Notes: a model not told the origin generated them from the sequence alone. A DNA stretch of 26,715 nt from CAKVOD01 sp964489405 (GCA_964489405.1 CAZAYL010000014.1:1-26715); one strand, 5' to 3'; counted from the stretch's first letter, positions 6,538 to 15,086 are shown. Made by a program: numbers and translations.

Positions 6538-7350
6538 ATGATTTATTTAAAAAACAAAGGAAAGTCTCAATCAGTTAAAAATTTTCTAAAAATAAAAGGG
6601 CTATCAAAACGAACTTTAACCAAACTTGCAAAAGAATTTGGCGTTATGCAAATTAACAATACTCCTGTTATTATGACAGATATAATATTAAAGAATCAAA
6701 CATTGTGCTTAAACTTAAGAGAGAATAAATCTCAAGCATTAATTCCATATTCAAACAAAATTCCCAAAATTATTTTTGAAGACGAAAACATCTTAATAGT
6801 TGACAAAACTAGCAACTTACCAACCATTCCAAGTCGCAATTTCGATGACTCACTAGCGTCCCAAGTTTTAAATTATTTGGGTAATGACTGCGTATTCCAC
6901 GCACTTAATCGCCTTGATGCTCACACAACTGGACTTGTAATTATAGCAAAGGATGTAATTACGGAGAATTTGCTAACAAAATCTGGAAATGTTAAAAAAT
7001 GGTATTTAGCAAAGGTCGAGGGAAAAACTTTACGCACTGGATGCATTAATGCGCCAATTATTGATGACAAAGAACAATGCAAACGAGTAATTAGCAAAAA
7101 CGGCTTACCAGCCATAACTTATTATAAAAGAATTCATTACAAAAATAAATGTTCTCTTGTTCGATGCCATTTAATTCACGGAAGAACAAATCAAATACGA
7201 TGCCATTTTTCATACATCAATCATCCACTAATTAATGATTTTAAATATAACAAAAATTGCAAAGACGAAAATGCAATTTTTTATCTGCGTTGTTACAAAA
7301 TACAGTTCAAACACCCATATACAAACAAGTTAATCAAAATCAAGATATAG
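6538..7350 (+). CDS. RluA/RluD-family RNA pseudouridine synthase
   Basis: A 270-residue protein with an N-terminal S4-like RNA-binding segment (about residues 13-60). The pseudouridine synthase domain (about 75-270) has the catalytic Asp127 in NRLDAHTTGLVIIAK, and the family signature HGRTNQIRCHFSYINHPLINDFKY near the C-terminus. It isomerises uridines in rRNA or tRNA; the target cannot be told from sequence. The start must lie before the S4 segment, which supports ATG 6538 although no ribosome-binding site precedes it. The last codons and the TAG lie inside the palindromic element at 7341-7382. Confidence 0.88.
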   Translation: MIYLKNKGKSQSVKNFLKIKGLSKRTLTKLAKEFGVMQINNTPVIMTDIILKNQTLCLNLRENKSQALIPYSNKIPKIIFEDENILIVDKTSNLPTIPSRNFDDSLASQVLNYLGNDCVFHALNRLDAHTTGLVIIAKDVITENLLTKSGNVKKWYLAKVEGKTLRTGCINAPIIDDKEQCKRVISKNGLPAITYYKRIHYKNKCSLVRCHLIHGRTNQIRCHFSYINHPLINDFKYNKNCKDENAIFYLRCYKIQFKHPYTNKLIKIKI

Positions 7351-7382
7351 CGTATTATGATTTTATAATACGCTATATCTTG
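7341..7382 (+). repeat. 42-bp palindromic element, copy A (perfect 18-bp arms)
   Basis: CAAGATATAGCGTATTAT (7341-7358) is an exact reverse complement of 7365-7382, with loop GATTTT. The TAG stop of the pseudouridine synthase gene occupies positions 8-10 of the element. It aligns without gaps to copy B at 19112-19153 (32 of 42 positions identical, 7 of 10 differences in the central loop). There is no T-tract after it, so it is not a standard terminator. Confidence 0.85.
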
Positions 7383-7418
7383 TGTAGTTTATTATATCAG
7401 TAAATATTAATGACTATT

Positions 7419-8114
7419 TTATTTGCTCGGGACTAGGTCCAACAACTCACTCATAGCATTATTAAAATAAAATTCCGGAACGCGACCCACTATGACACTC
7501 TCGCATATTAAAACTTGTGTATATGTTTGAACAGGATCATTAAATATTGGTAAAATCAAATTAACTACAGAAGAGACATCAAGATAAATTCGATGAACAG
7601 TTTGATTGATTCCTGCAGAAAGAAACTCTGATTTGAATACACAATCAAGCGTACCAATCGGCACAATTTTTATCAATACTTCAGGACCTCTCCCCATTAA
7701 AATTGGCATACCTGTAAATGACCCAAGTGGAATATTTATGCCTTGATCCCCAATCGATTCAATTTTTACAAGAGCAAGCCTTGAAATATCTTTAGATAAC
7801 CTATTAATTGAAATTGCATTGGCTTGAATCATAGAAATATTTCCATTATTATCTTGTGAGATTGTTACAAGTTCATCATAAATATTATTGTTATTTAATA
7901 TTTCTGATATAGCTGAATTTACTGCACGTGAAGTCATCATTTTAACCTTTGTTTCACTTGTTGTTAAAATAACAGGATTTACATATTTATCAAAATAAAA
8001 CATTATAATACTTGCTATCATTAACACAATAAGTAAAAATATCAAAAAACGTTTTGTTTTATTCCGTTTCTTGATACTGGAACAATTGTTCCCAACTTGA
8101 AAAGGTTTTTTCAT
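7419..8114 (-). CDS. yunB: sporulation protein YunB
   Basis: A 231-residue protein of the YunB family. It has a basic N-terminus, one membrane segment (about 22-42, FLIFLLIVLMIASIIMFYF), then an extracytoplasmic domain with the family-typical VNSAISEIL, IPLGSFTGMPILMGRGPEVLIKI and a C-terminal VIVGRVPEFY. In Bacillus yunB is a SigE-dependent mother-cell gene needed for efficient sporulation; the molecular role is unknown. It sits about 100 bp after spoVAE on the same strand. No Shine-Dalgarno sequence is found near the ATG (see 8121-8150). Confidence 0.85.
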   Translation of the reverse strand: MKKPFQVGNNCSSIKKRNKTKRFLIFLLIVLMIASIIMFYFDKYVNPVILTTSETKVKMMTSRAVNSAISEILNNNNIYDELVTISQDNNGNISMIQANAISINRLSKDISRLALVKIESIGDQGINIPLGSFTGMPILMGRGPEVLIKIVPIGTLDCVFKSEFLSAGINQTVHRIYLDVSSVVNLILPIFNDPVQTYTQVLICESVIVGRVPEFYFNNAMSELLDLVPSK

Positions 8115-8120
8115 ATACTA

Positions 8121-8150
8121 TATATATGCTTTATCTCTTTTAAATTTTAC
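8121..8150 (-). promoter_or_regulatory. possible SigE-type promoter for yunB
   Basis: On the minus strand GTAAAATT (8143-8150) and CATATATA (8121-8128) are 14 bp apart. They resemble SigE elements (-35 near GTCATATT, -10 CATACAnT), each with two or three mismatches. The -10 ends 6 nt before the ATG, which with no Shine-Dalgarno sequence would give a leaderless mRNA. This is weak evidence because the region is AT-rich. Confidence 0.35.
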
Positions 8151-8211
8151 AAATTATAAGTGCATACCCACAAAAAAACTAACTGGAACCATACATTATT
8201 TGCAACTCAAC

Positions 8212-8586
8212 TCACATATTCTTTTTTGTTTTTGCATTAAAGATTAAAGCAAACAAATATGCAAAACCAACAGCACTCGCAATCCCCGAAGATGTCTTTT
8301 CTAATCCCCCAGTAAATGCCCCTATCAACCCATTTTCTTGTACCCCAATAATTGCTCCTTCGGCAAGCGCTTTTCCAAATCCCATAATAGGAATAGTTGC
8401 ACCACAATCAGCAAAATTAATCAAGGGTTGATAAATTCCTATAGCTTCAAAAAACACCCCTAGAATAACAAATAATACTAATATTCTTGCAGATGTCATT
8501 CGAGTCTTTATAATAAGAATTTGTGCTATCATACAAATAAATCCCCCCACAAGGAAAACTTTTAGATACAACATTAAATCAAACAT
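8212..8586 (-). CDS. spoVAE: stage V sporulation protein SpoVAE
   Basis: A 124-residue polytopic membrane protein, last of spoVAC-D-E. It has about four membrane segments and the SpoVAE-typical stretch GATIPIMGFGKALAEGAI followed by GLIGAFTGGLEKTSSGIASAV. SpoVA proteins mediate dipicolinic acid import into the forespore and its release at germination. The Shine-Dalgarno AAGGAGAG is close to the ATG, and the gene begins 10 nt after the spoVAD stop. It resembles SpoVAC in sequence style but is shorter at the N-terminus. Confidence 0.92.
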   Translation of the reverse strand: MFDLMLYLKVFLVGGFICMIAQILIIKTRMTSARILVLFVILGVFFEAIGIYQPLINFADCGATIPIMGFGKALAEGAIIGVQENGLIGAFTGGLEKTSSGIASAVGFAYLFALIFNAKTKKNM

Positions 8587-8596
8587 ATTTCTCTCC

Positions 8597-9610
8597 TTAT
8601 TTATTTTCTAAAACTATTGCATGTGCAATCCCTGGTATAGATTCCCCTTGAAAGCTTGATGTCGGACTTAAGAGTGCTCCAGTCGCCACAAATAAAATTT
8701 TTTTATATTTCCCTTTTCGCATTTCTTTTAATAAAAAAGAATTAAGAATCAATGCACTACATCCACAGCCTGACCCGCCCATAAATGTATGTTGATTGTT
8801 AGTGAAAATGCAATGTCCACAATCCATATAATTTTGACCCAATTTATACCCATTATACTCCATAAGATCAATCAAAATCTCGCTTCCCAATTTCCCCAAA
8901 TCCCCGGTAACAATCAAATCATAGTCATTAGGTGTTGTATTTGTATTTATAAAATGCGAAACTAATGTTGTCATTGCCGATGGTGCCATAGCAGAACCCA
9001 TATTATTTGCATCTATGACATCAAAATCAGTAACTTTGCCGAACGTTGCCATTGTGATTTTAATCCCATTTCCCTTGTTCGATATTACAGAACATCCACC
9101 TCCAGTTACAGTCCATTGTGCTGTTGGAGGCTTTTGAGTTCCGAGTTCAAGTGGAAAACGAAACTGCCTTTCAACAGATGAAAAATGGCTAGCAGTTGCA
9201 CAAGCCACAGTATCAAAATATCCTCCATCAACAAGACACGCACCTACTGCTAATGATTCTGCCATTGTTGAACACGCCCCAAATAGTCCTATATACGTCG
9301 TATCAAATTTTCGTGCAGTAAAGCTCGAACTTATAATTTGATTCATTAAGTCCCCACAAATCAAAGCATCAATGTTGCTAGGTTTTTTCCCCGCTCTTTC
9401 AATTGCATTAAAAACTACATGTTCAAGCATTTTTCTCTCAGTTTTTTCATATGACTCAACACCCCATAAGTCATCGTCAAGAATATAGTCAAAATACGAT
9501 GAAAATACACTTTTTGATTCCTTGGGCCCCGCTATAGAATAAGACGAAATAATTTGGGGACAATTTTTTAAAAAGACAGTTTGCTTGTTTTTATTTAAAT
9601 TTTCTTTCAT
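8597..9610 (-). CDS. spoVAD: stage V sporulation protein SpoVAD
   Basis: A 337-residue protein with a thiolase/ketoacyl-synthase-like fold, known in Bacillus to bind dipicolinic acid. Visible family features are GLFGACSTMAESLAVGA with the thiolase-position cysteine, PTAQWTVTGGG, and the C-terminal MGGSGCGCSALIL. The start is ATG 9610, because GGAG (9620-9623) is a well-placed Shine-Dalgarno sequence 9 nt upstream. The frame also opens at TTG 9625, but that codon overlaps the Shine-Dalgarno sequence. Only one base separates this ATG from the end of the spoVAC stop codon. Confidence 0.95.
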   Translation of the reverse strand: MKENLNKNKQTVFLKNCPQIISSYSIAGPKESKSVFSSYFDYILDDDLWGVESYEKTERKMLEHVVFNAIERAGKKPSNIDALICGDLMNQIISSSFTARKFDTTYIGLFGACSTMAESLAVGACLVDGGYFDTVACATASHFSSVERQFRFPLELGTQKPPTAQWTVTGGGCSVISNKGNGIKITMATFGKVTDFDVIDANNMGSAMAPSAMTTLVSHFINTNTTPNDYDLIVTGDLGKLGSEILIDLMEYNGYKLGQNYMDCGHCIFTNNQHTFMGGSGCGCSALILNSFLLKEMRKGKYKKILFVATGALLSPTSSFQGESIPGIAHAIVLENK

Positions 9611-9611
9611 A

Positions 9612-10067
9612 TCAAAGCGCTCCAATAATAATATAAATTAATCCAACAACTATACTTGCAACAACGCCATTCACAATAACTGGTCCTGCGACGATAAACA
9701 TTTTTGCACACATCCCAAAAATAAAGCCTTCCTTTTTAAATTCAAGTGCAGAACTTGTAATTGAATTTGAAAAACCAGTTATCGGAACAATTGTTCCCGC
9801 CCCAGCAATAGCGCCTATGTCATCGAAAATACCAAGCCCTGTCAATAATGATGCCAAGAATATTAAACTGATCAAAGCCCAATTCCCTGCTTCTTGTGGT
9901 GTCATTGTATCAAATATGGTTAATAATGTATCTTTTATTGTTTGTCCTAAAATACAAATTACTCCACCTATAACAAAAGCATAAAACAATGATGGAAAGC
10001 AATGCGTCTTAGGTATTTTAGACTCAACATAAGCATTATATCTTTCATTTCTTTCTTTTTTATTCAT
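9612..10067 (-). CDS. spoVAC: stage V sporulation protein SpoVAC
   Basis: A 151-residue membrane protein and first gene of the operon. A soluble N-terminus (about 1-25) precedes about four membrane segments; GAGTIVPITGFSNSITSSALEFKKEGFIFG is cited here only by its key parts PITGFSNS and KKEGF. In Bacillus SpoVAC behaves as a mechanosensitive channel in the inner spore membrane. The Shine-Dalgarno GAGGT is at 10072-10076. The operon here is C-D-E only; no spoVAA, spoVAB or spoVAF is adjacent, as in many Clostridia. Confidence 0.94.
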   Translation of the reverse strand: MNKKERNERYNAYVESKIPKTHCFPSLFYAFVIGGVICILGQTIKDTLLTIFDTMTPQEAGNWALISLIFLASLLTGLGIFDDIGAIAGAGTIVPITGFSNSITSSALEFKKEGFIFGMCAKMFIVAGPVIVNGVVASIVVGLIYIIIGAL

Positions 10068-10082
10068 AATACCTCACGACAA

Positions 10083-10111
10083 AATATTCCCAATTATATA
10101 GATTGTTAAAC
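10083..10111 (-). promoter_or_regulatory. SigF/SigG-like promoter of the spoVA operon
   Basis: On the minus strand GTTTA (10107-10111), a 15-bp spacer and GGGAATATT (10083-10091) fit the forespore consensus GYWTA and GGnnAnAnT. In Bacillus spoVA is transcribed mainly by SigG. The start would fall just before the spoVAC Shine-Dalgarno sequence. Confidence 0.55.
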
Positions 10112-10189
10112 ATAAAATTAATAAATTTTATATTTTTTTTAATATTTTTCTGTAAAATGCAAATAATAAAAAAATTTTTGGAGGAAAAT

Positions 10190-12007
10190 ATGAAAAAATT
10201 TATATCAATTTGCCTAGCAAGTGTACTAGGAATTACAACGTTAATCGGAGGTAGCTCAACAATTATAACCCGCGATACAGCTGTTAATTTAATACAAAGC
10301 AACAGCACAATTACAAAAGATGATGAAACTAATTCAAAATTTGTATCAAATCAGAATTTAAAAAATCAAACAACATCTGACTTTGATGCCCAGGGCATTA
10401 GTTTAGATAGCAACTATACAAGAAATAATGAAATTGCAAATAGTGATGCAAACAACTCATTAAATTATAATAATTGCGCCAATGGAAATTGTGCCGATGT
10501 TTATAAAAATGTTTATCAAAATATGAACTCTTCAAGTCAAATCAATGGTTCAGATATGATGAATAATGGTATTAATAACATATCGAATAGACGTTCTAAT
10601 ATTGACACATATAGAGGACCTTTATCAACACCACGTTATTCAAACATAGACACATATAGGCAAAATTCATTTGCTAATAGAAATGTTGCAAACAATAATA
10701 TTATAAATAACAATACAATCAAAAGCCAATCAAAATCATTGACAAACCAATCAAGTGAAAATCTTTCAAATAGTTTAAACAAAACAAATAACAACAAAAT
10801 TGCGAATTCTCAAACAAATGCAATAGAAAAAAATATAAATACAACAAACAACAATTTAAGTCAAATACCAAATTCAGTAATTAATAGAGATAAATCAAGT
10901 GAAAGAAATACAAATAGTCGCACGTTTGATTCCAAATTCAATAATGAAAATAATATAAGCAACAGTGCAGATAGGCTGATAGATGAAAATTACAATAAAT
11001 CAATAAACAATGAACAACCAACCAACAAAATGTCAAATAATAATGGTTCATATAATTCTATCGACAAGTATAGCGATACAAACAATTTGCGAGCATCAAA
11101 CAATCAAAACAATGATTTTATCGAGAAATATGATAATAAATTAAATAATTACACATATCATCATATTTTTGATATTGATAATCAAAAACAAATTGCATTT
11201 TTAGCATTTCAAATCAAGGAAATTGCCAATACTGACAGTAATGGAAATTCAAATATCAGACAAATTTCAATCAACTTAAAAAATACAACCGATGAAGCCT
11301 TAAAAATGCTAGAAAATAAAAATATAGAAAATATTACACTCACAGAAACACAAAAGCAACAACTTGATGAACAAGCAAATCAACTTTTTGAAATTTCGCA
11401 ACAGCTCTACGAATTCAATAGGAATGAATTATCACGTTTCGGGTTTAATCTAGTTCTTGATTTTGACAATAATAATTACGAAAATAGTTTTGCAAAAATA
11501 TTTGATACATTTGAACAACGTTCACAATTAATGACGCAAGCAAGTAATTGTATTGATTTAATTACTCAAATACTATCAAATGCAAAAAATTCGGATGAAA
11601 ATACATCAACAAATATTGACAATTTAAATACATCTACTGATACCCCTGAATATAATATATCTAGTTTAAACACAAATAACAATAGAATAGATAATAAAAC
11701 TATTGTTTCAAACACAAATAATGAAAATAAAATATTCGCGAGAGAAACCAACCCAATTTACCATAATAATAATAATCCAACTATCAAAAATTCGCACACA
11801 AATTTCGAAAATCCGACAAGTGAAACTAACAAGGATTCTGAAATTGCGACGAACATACCATCAAGTTCTGGATCAATTAATAACAAAAAATCGGTTAATA
11901 AGTTAGACAAAGAATATAAATCATCACATGAAAAAGCGCATAACCCTCCGCTTAGTATCAGAAATTCGAACTTTCCTAACACAAATCCACTTTTGCAAAA
12001 TAATTAG
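10190..12007 (+). CDS. secreted Asn/Ser/Thr-rich protein of unknown function
   Basis: I do not recognise this 605-residue protein. The start is ATG 10190 with GGAGG (10180-10184) 5 nt upstream; the frame opens at 10103, but that part overlaps the spoVA promoter. A signal peptide-like N-terminus (about 1-28: MKKFISICLASVLGITTLIGG) is followed by a long low-complexity region very rich in Asn. It holds two copies of SNIDTYR (136-142 and 151-157) and a cysteine pair (C96, C101). Residues about 322-465 look ordered and helical (HHIFDIDNQKQIAFLAFQIK, then Gln/Leu-rich helices). The C-terminal 140 residues are again Asn/Ser-rich. It is probably exported and partly disordered. It is transcribed alone, divergent from spoVA. 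Confidence 0.75.
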   Translation: MKKFISICLASVLGITTLIGGSSTIITRDTAVNLIQSNSTITKDDETNSKFVSNQNLKNQTTSDFDAQGISLDSNYTRNNEIANSDANNSLNYNNCANGNCADVYKNVYQNMNSSSQINGSDMMNNGINNISNRRSNIDTYRGPLSTPRYSNIDTYRQNSFANRNVANNNIINNNTIKSQSKSLTNQSSENLSNSLNKTNNNKIANSQTNAIEKNINTTNNNLSQIPNSVINRDKSSERNTNSRTFDSKFNNENNISNSADRLIDENYNKSINNEQPTNKMSNNNGSYNSIDKYSDTNNLRASNNQNNDFIEKYDNKLNNYTYHHIFDIDNQKQIAFLAFQIKEIANTDSNGNSNIRQISINLKNTTDEALKMLENKNIENITLTETQKQQLDEQANQLFEISQQLYEFNRNELSRFGFNLVLDFDNNNYENSFAKIFDTFEQRSQLMTQASNCIDLITQILSNAKNSDENTSTNIDNLNTSTDTPEYNISSLNTNNNRIDNKTIVSNTNNENKIFARETNPIYHNNNNPTIKNSHTNFENPTSETNKDSEIATNIPSSSGSINNKKSVNKLDKEYKSSHEKAHNPPLSIRNSNFPNTNPLLQNN

Positions 12008-12043
12008 CAAAAATGATTATATATTAAGTAATGATTATATTGC

Positions 12044-12080
12044 AAAAAAGCCTTTGCACTACTAAAATGCAAGGCTTTTT
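12044..12080. terminator. bidirectional intrinsic terminator
   Basis: AAAAAAGCCTTTGCA (12044-12058) pairs with TGCAAGGCTTTTT (12068-12080) with one bulged T. Both flanks give T-runs on the strand leaving the hairpin. It serves both the Asn-rich protein gene and the convergent clpC. Confidence 0.85.
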
Positions 12081-12081
12081 G

Positions 12082-14580
12082 TTATTTGTTTTCCGTTGAT
12101 GAAGTTGAATTTTGATTTTTTATTTTTAATTTCAATTCATTATTTTCAACATCAACAACAACACTATTAGTTGGTTTCAAATCATTCTCCAAAATTAATT
12201 CAGCTAATTTATCTTCTATTTCGTGTTCAATCACTCTTCTCAAAGGTCTTGCACCAAAATCTTGGTCATATCCCTTTTCTACAAGATATTTGAGAGCTCG
12301 TTCTGTCAATTTTAAATCTATATTTTGCCCCTTCAATTTATTGCAAAGATGCTTCATCAAAATTTTTGCTACTTGTGCAAGTTCTGTTTGGGTAAGAGTG
12401 TGGAAAATAGTAATTACATCAATTCGATTCAAGAATTCAGGTTTAAAATGTTCTTTTAATGAATTCATTAAAAATTCTTTAATTTGCTCATTTGACATCG
12501 GTTCTGCGCCATTTTGCGCAAGCACACGTTTTTTAGCATTTAGAGCAGATATCCCACAGTTACTTGTCATAATAATGATAGTATTTTTAAAATTCACGAC
12601 ACGACCTTTTGAATCAGTCAAACGTCCATCATCAAGAATTTGTAGTAGCATATTGAAAACATCTGGATGCGCCTTTTCTATTTCATCAAACAGCACAACC
12701 GAATATGGTTTTCTTCGCACCGCTTCCGTAAGTTGTCCCCCCTCATCGTGTCCAACATAACCTGGTGGAGAACCAATTAGTTTTGCAACACTATGCTGTT
12801 CCATATATTCACTCATATCTAAGCGAATTATCAAATTTTCATCATCAAACATAGTCTCTGCAAGCGCTTTGCTAAGTTCGGTTTTGCCAACTCCTGTTGG
12901 TCCAAGAAACAAAAATGAACCTATAGGACGCTTTGGGTCCTTCAATCCTGCTCTGGCTCTCTTGATTGCACGCGCAACTGCACTTACTGCTTCATCTTGC
13001 CCAATAACTCTTTTGTGCAAAATTTCTTCCATTCTTGTTAAGCGTTCCTTTTCCGATTCAGTTAGTTTTGTTACAGGAATTTTCGTCCACTGCGAAACGA
13101 TTTCAGCAACATCTTCAGCAGTTATTGTGTTTGCTGTTTTTTGATATTCTTTATCGTTTTCCTTTTGTGTTTTTTCAACTTCATCAGTCAATTTTTTAAT
13201 TGCATCACGGAATTTTGCAGCTCTCTCAAAATTTTCTTGAATTAATGCTTCATTTTTATTGTTCTCAAGTTCTTTTATTTGTTGCATTTTTGTTTTTAAA
13301 TCACTAGAAACAATGGAATTATTTACTTTCACTTTACTACATGCTTGGTCAATCAAGTCAATGGCTTTATCTGGCAACTGTCTATCCATAATGAATCTAT
13401 CCGAAAGATTTGCTGCCGCTTCTATTGCTTCATCTGAAATTGAAACTTGGTGAAACGCTTCATAACTATCACGCAAACCTTTTAAGATTGCAATAGTTTG
13501 TTCAACAGTTGGTGCCTCAACAATTACAGGTTGAAAACGACGTTCAAGTGCTTTATCCTTTTCAATATATTTTCGATATTCATCGGTAGTTGTTGCCCCA
13601 ATTGTTTGCAATTCTCCTCTAGACAAATAGGGTTTTAACATATCAGCAGGATTAATCTCTCCTTGCTCGCTCCCTGCTTGTGCAAGCGTGTGAATTTCAT
13701 CAATAAAAACAATAATATTTTTGTTCGCAATAATTTTTTCTATGGCAGATTTAAGTTTTTCTTCCATACTTCCACGATATTTGGTGCCTGCCATCAACCC
13801 CCCAATTTCAAGTGAATAAATAACTTTATCTTTCAAAATGTTAGGGACATCTCCTTTAACAATCGCAAGTGCCAACCCCTCAACAACAGCAGATTTACCA
13901 ACCCCCGCCTCGCCAATCAAAACTGGATTATTTTTTGTTTTTCGGCAAAGAATTTCAATGATTTTATTAATTTCATCTTCACGTCCTATAACTGGGTCAA
14001 TTTTGCCTTGTTTTGCCTTTAATGTCAAATCGCTTCCCATTGATAGTAAATCATCGTCAAGTGGACTCTTTAGTGAATTATTTTGTTTTCCAGAGTTTTC
14101 CACGCTATCATAAGAATCACTAAATGAAACATTCCCACCACGCAAAACACCCAATAATTGGTCACGCAATGTATTTAAATCGATTTTAAATCCTCTTGTT
14201 AGTAAAGTATTTGCAACACAATCACTTGACATTACAATCGCAAGAAGAAGATGTTCCGTTCCAACAAAGTCGTGATTTAATTGCATAGACAAAGTTTGTG
14301 CCACTCTAAAAATTTCTTTTGCACGTGGGGTGAATTGAGGTTCATATGACCCTGAAAAAATGAAACCTTCCCTTATCTTTTCATCAAAAATTTTACTATA
14401 TGAATCTTTATCTACACCCAAATTTTTTAAAAATTTAGATGCCATACTGTCCTTGACTGAAATAATCCCATATAATAAATGTTCAGAACCTATTTGATCG
14501 TGTCCGTGAGTCATCGCAAATTCAGATGCATTTTTGATTGCTTTTTTGACACTTTCAGTCGGATTAAATGAATAAAACAT
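12082..14580 (-). CDS. clpC: ATP-dependent Clp protease ATPase subunit ClpC
   Basis: An 832-residue HSP100 unfoldase. Clp-N repeats lie at about 1-145. AAA-1 has Walker A GEAGVGKS (223-230) and Walker B IIVFIDEIH (289-297). The middle domain carries a UVR-like segment ENFERAAKFRD (449-459), the MecA-contact region in Bacillus. AAA-2 has Walker A GPTGVGKT (560-567) and Walker B VVLFDEIE (628-635), and a C-terminal D2-small domain follows. The loop after SNCG (674-677), where ClpC normally shows a VGF/LGF ClpP-docking tripeptide, reads KKRVLAQNGAEP without G-F. The Shine-Dalgarno AAGGAG follows the ctsR stop. It is co-transcribed with ctsR. Confidence 0.95.
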   Translation of the reverse strand: MFYSFNPTESVKKAIKNASEFAMTHGHDQIGSEHLLYGIISVKDSMASKFLKNLGVDKDSYSKIFDEKIREGFIFSGSYEPQFTPRAKEIFRVAQTLSMQLNHDFVGTEHLLLAIVMSSDCVANTLLTRGFKIDLNTLRDQLLGVLRGGNVSFSDSYDSVENSGKQNNSLKSPLDDDLLSMGSDLTLKAKQGKIDPVIGREDEINKIIEILCRKTKNNPVLIGEAGVGKSAVVEGLALAIVKGDVPNILKDKVIYSLEIGGLMAGTKYRGSMEEKLKSAIEKIIANKNIIVFIDEIHTLAQAGSEQGEINPADMLKPYLSRGELQTIGATTTDEYRKYIEKDKALERRFQPVIVEAPTVEQTIAILKGLRDSYEAFHQVSISDEAIEAAANLSDRFIMDRQLPDKAIDLIDQACSKVKVNNSIVSSDLKTKMQQIKELENNKNEALIQENFERAAKFRDAIKKLTDEVEKTQKENDKEYQKTANTITAEDVAEIVSQWTKIPVTKLTESEKERLTRMEEILHKRVIGQDEAVSAVARAIKRARAGLKDPKRPIGSFLFLGPTGVGKTELSKALAETMFDDENLIIRLDMSEYMEQHSVAKLIGSPPGYVGHDEGGQLTEAVRRKPYSVVLFDEIEKAHPDVFNMLLQILDDGRLTDSKGRVVNFKNTIIIMTSNCGISALNAKKRVLAQNGAEPMSNEQIKEFLMNSLKEHFKPEFLNRIDVITIFHTLTQTELAQVAKILMKHLCNKLKGQNIDLKLTERALKYLVEKGYDQDFGARPLRRVIEHEIEDKLAELILENDLKPTNSVVVDVENNELKLKIKNQNSTSSTENK

Positions 14581-14594
14581 AATAATTTCTCCTT

Positions 14595-15047
14595 TTATTT
14601 TTCTTTATATATCATAGTCAATGTATTTTTTAAAATTTTAGCTCGAATTTCGTCTTCGCAATTAAATGGATTTTTTAATGACTTAGCAGAAATCGCACTT
14701 TTTAAACACGACTTTTGTTCATCTGACAAAATGTCATTTAAATAAAGTGTGTCAAGTATTCCACTAGCAGTCAGAAAATCTATACTGTTCCCAATCTTTT
14801 CAAAAATTAAATCTCTAAAGTCATCATTTATTTCAACCTTATAGATTTTGACATAACCACCTCCACCACGTTGGCTATCAATAATATATCCTTTTTCAAG
14901 GGTAAATCGCGTGGATAAAACATAGTTTATTTGACTAGGTACACATTTAAAATGCTCTGCTAGTTCATTTCTTGAAAGTTTTATTTCATTGTGGTTATCA
15001 ATCGCATCTAGTAAAAATTGTTCAATTACGTCGCTAATTGTTTGCAT
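14595..15047 (-). CDS. ctsR: transcriptional repressor of class III stress genes CtsR
   Basis: A 150-residue CtsR with an N-terminal winged helix-turn-helix (ISDVIEQFLL, then LSRNELAEHFKCVPSQINYVLSTRF) and the glycine-rich wing RGGGGYVKI at 60-68. The wing is the thermosensing loop whose Arg is the McsB phosphorylation site in Bacillus. The C-terminal four-helix part spans about 75-150. It represses its own operon through the operator at 15063-15079. Unlike the usual ctsR-mcsA-mcsB-clpC order, clpC follows after only 14 nt, with neither mcsA nor mcsB. The Shine-Dalgarno GGAGGAAT precedes the ATG. Confidence 0.95.
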   Translation of the reverse strand: MQTISDVIEQFLLDAIDNHNEIKLSRNELAEHFKCVPSQINYVLSTRFTLEKGYIIDSQRGGGGYVKIYKVEINDDFRDLIFEKIGNSIDFLTASGILDTLYLNDILSDEQKSCLKSAISAKSLKNPFNCEDEIRAKILKNTLTMIYKEK

Positions 15048-15062
15048 AATTCCTCCAAAATG

Positions 15063-15079
15063 TTTGACTATCTTTGACT
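15063..15079 (-). promoter_or_regulatory. CtsR operator
   Basis: On the minus strand AGTCAAA-GAT-AGTCAAA is a tandem heptad repeat with 3-bp spacing that fits the CtsR box GGTCAAA-NANRGTCAAA except for one base. It lies at about +1 to +17 relative to the promoter at 15087-15115, so bound CtsR would block initiation or clearance. Confidence 0.9.
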
Positions 15080-15086
15080 TTTATTA

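Noticed and set aside
10103..10189. 29-residue N-terminal extension of the Asn-rich protein
   Set aside because: It overlaps the spoVA promoter and would bury the signal peptide; ATG 10190 has GGAGG at ideal spacing.
10600..12000. Tandem DNA repeats or CRISPR-like array in the Asn-rich gene
   Set aside because: The repetition is codon-level (AAT/AAC runs) without regular unit length or spacers.
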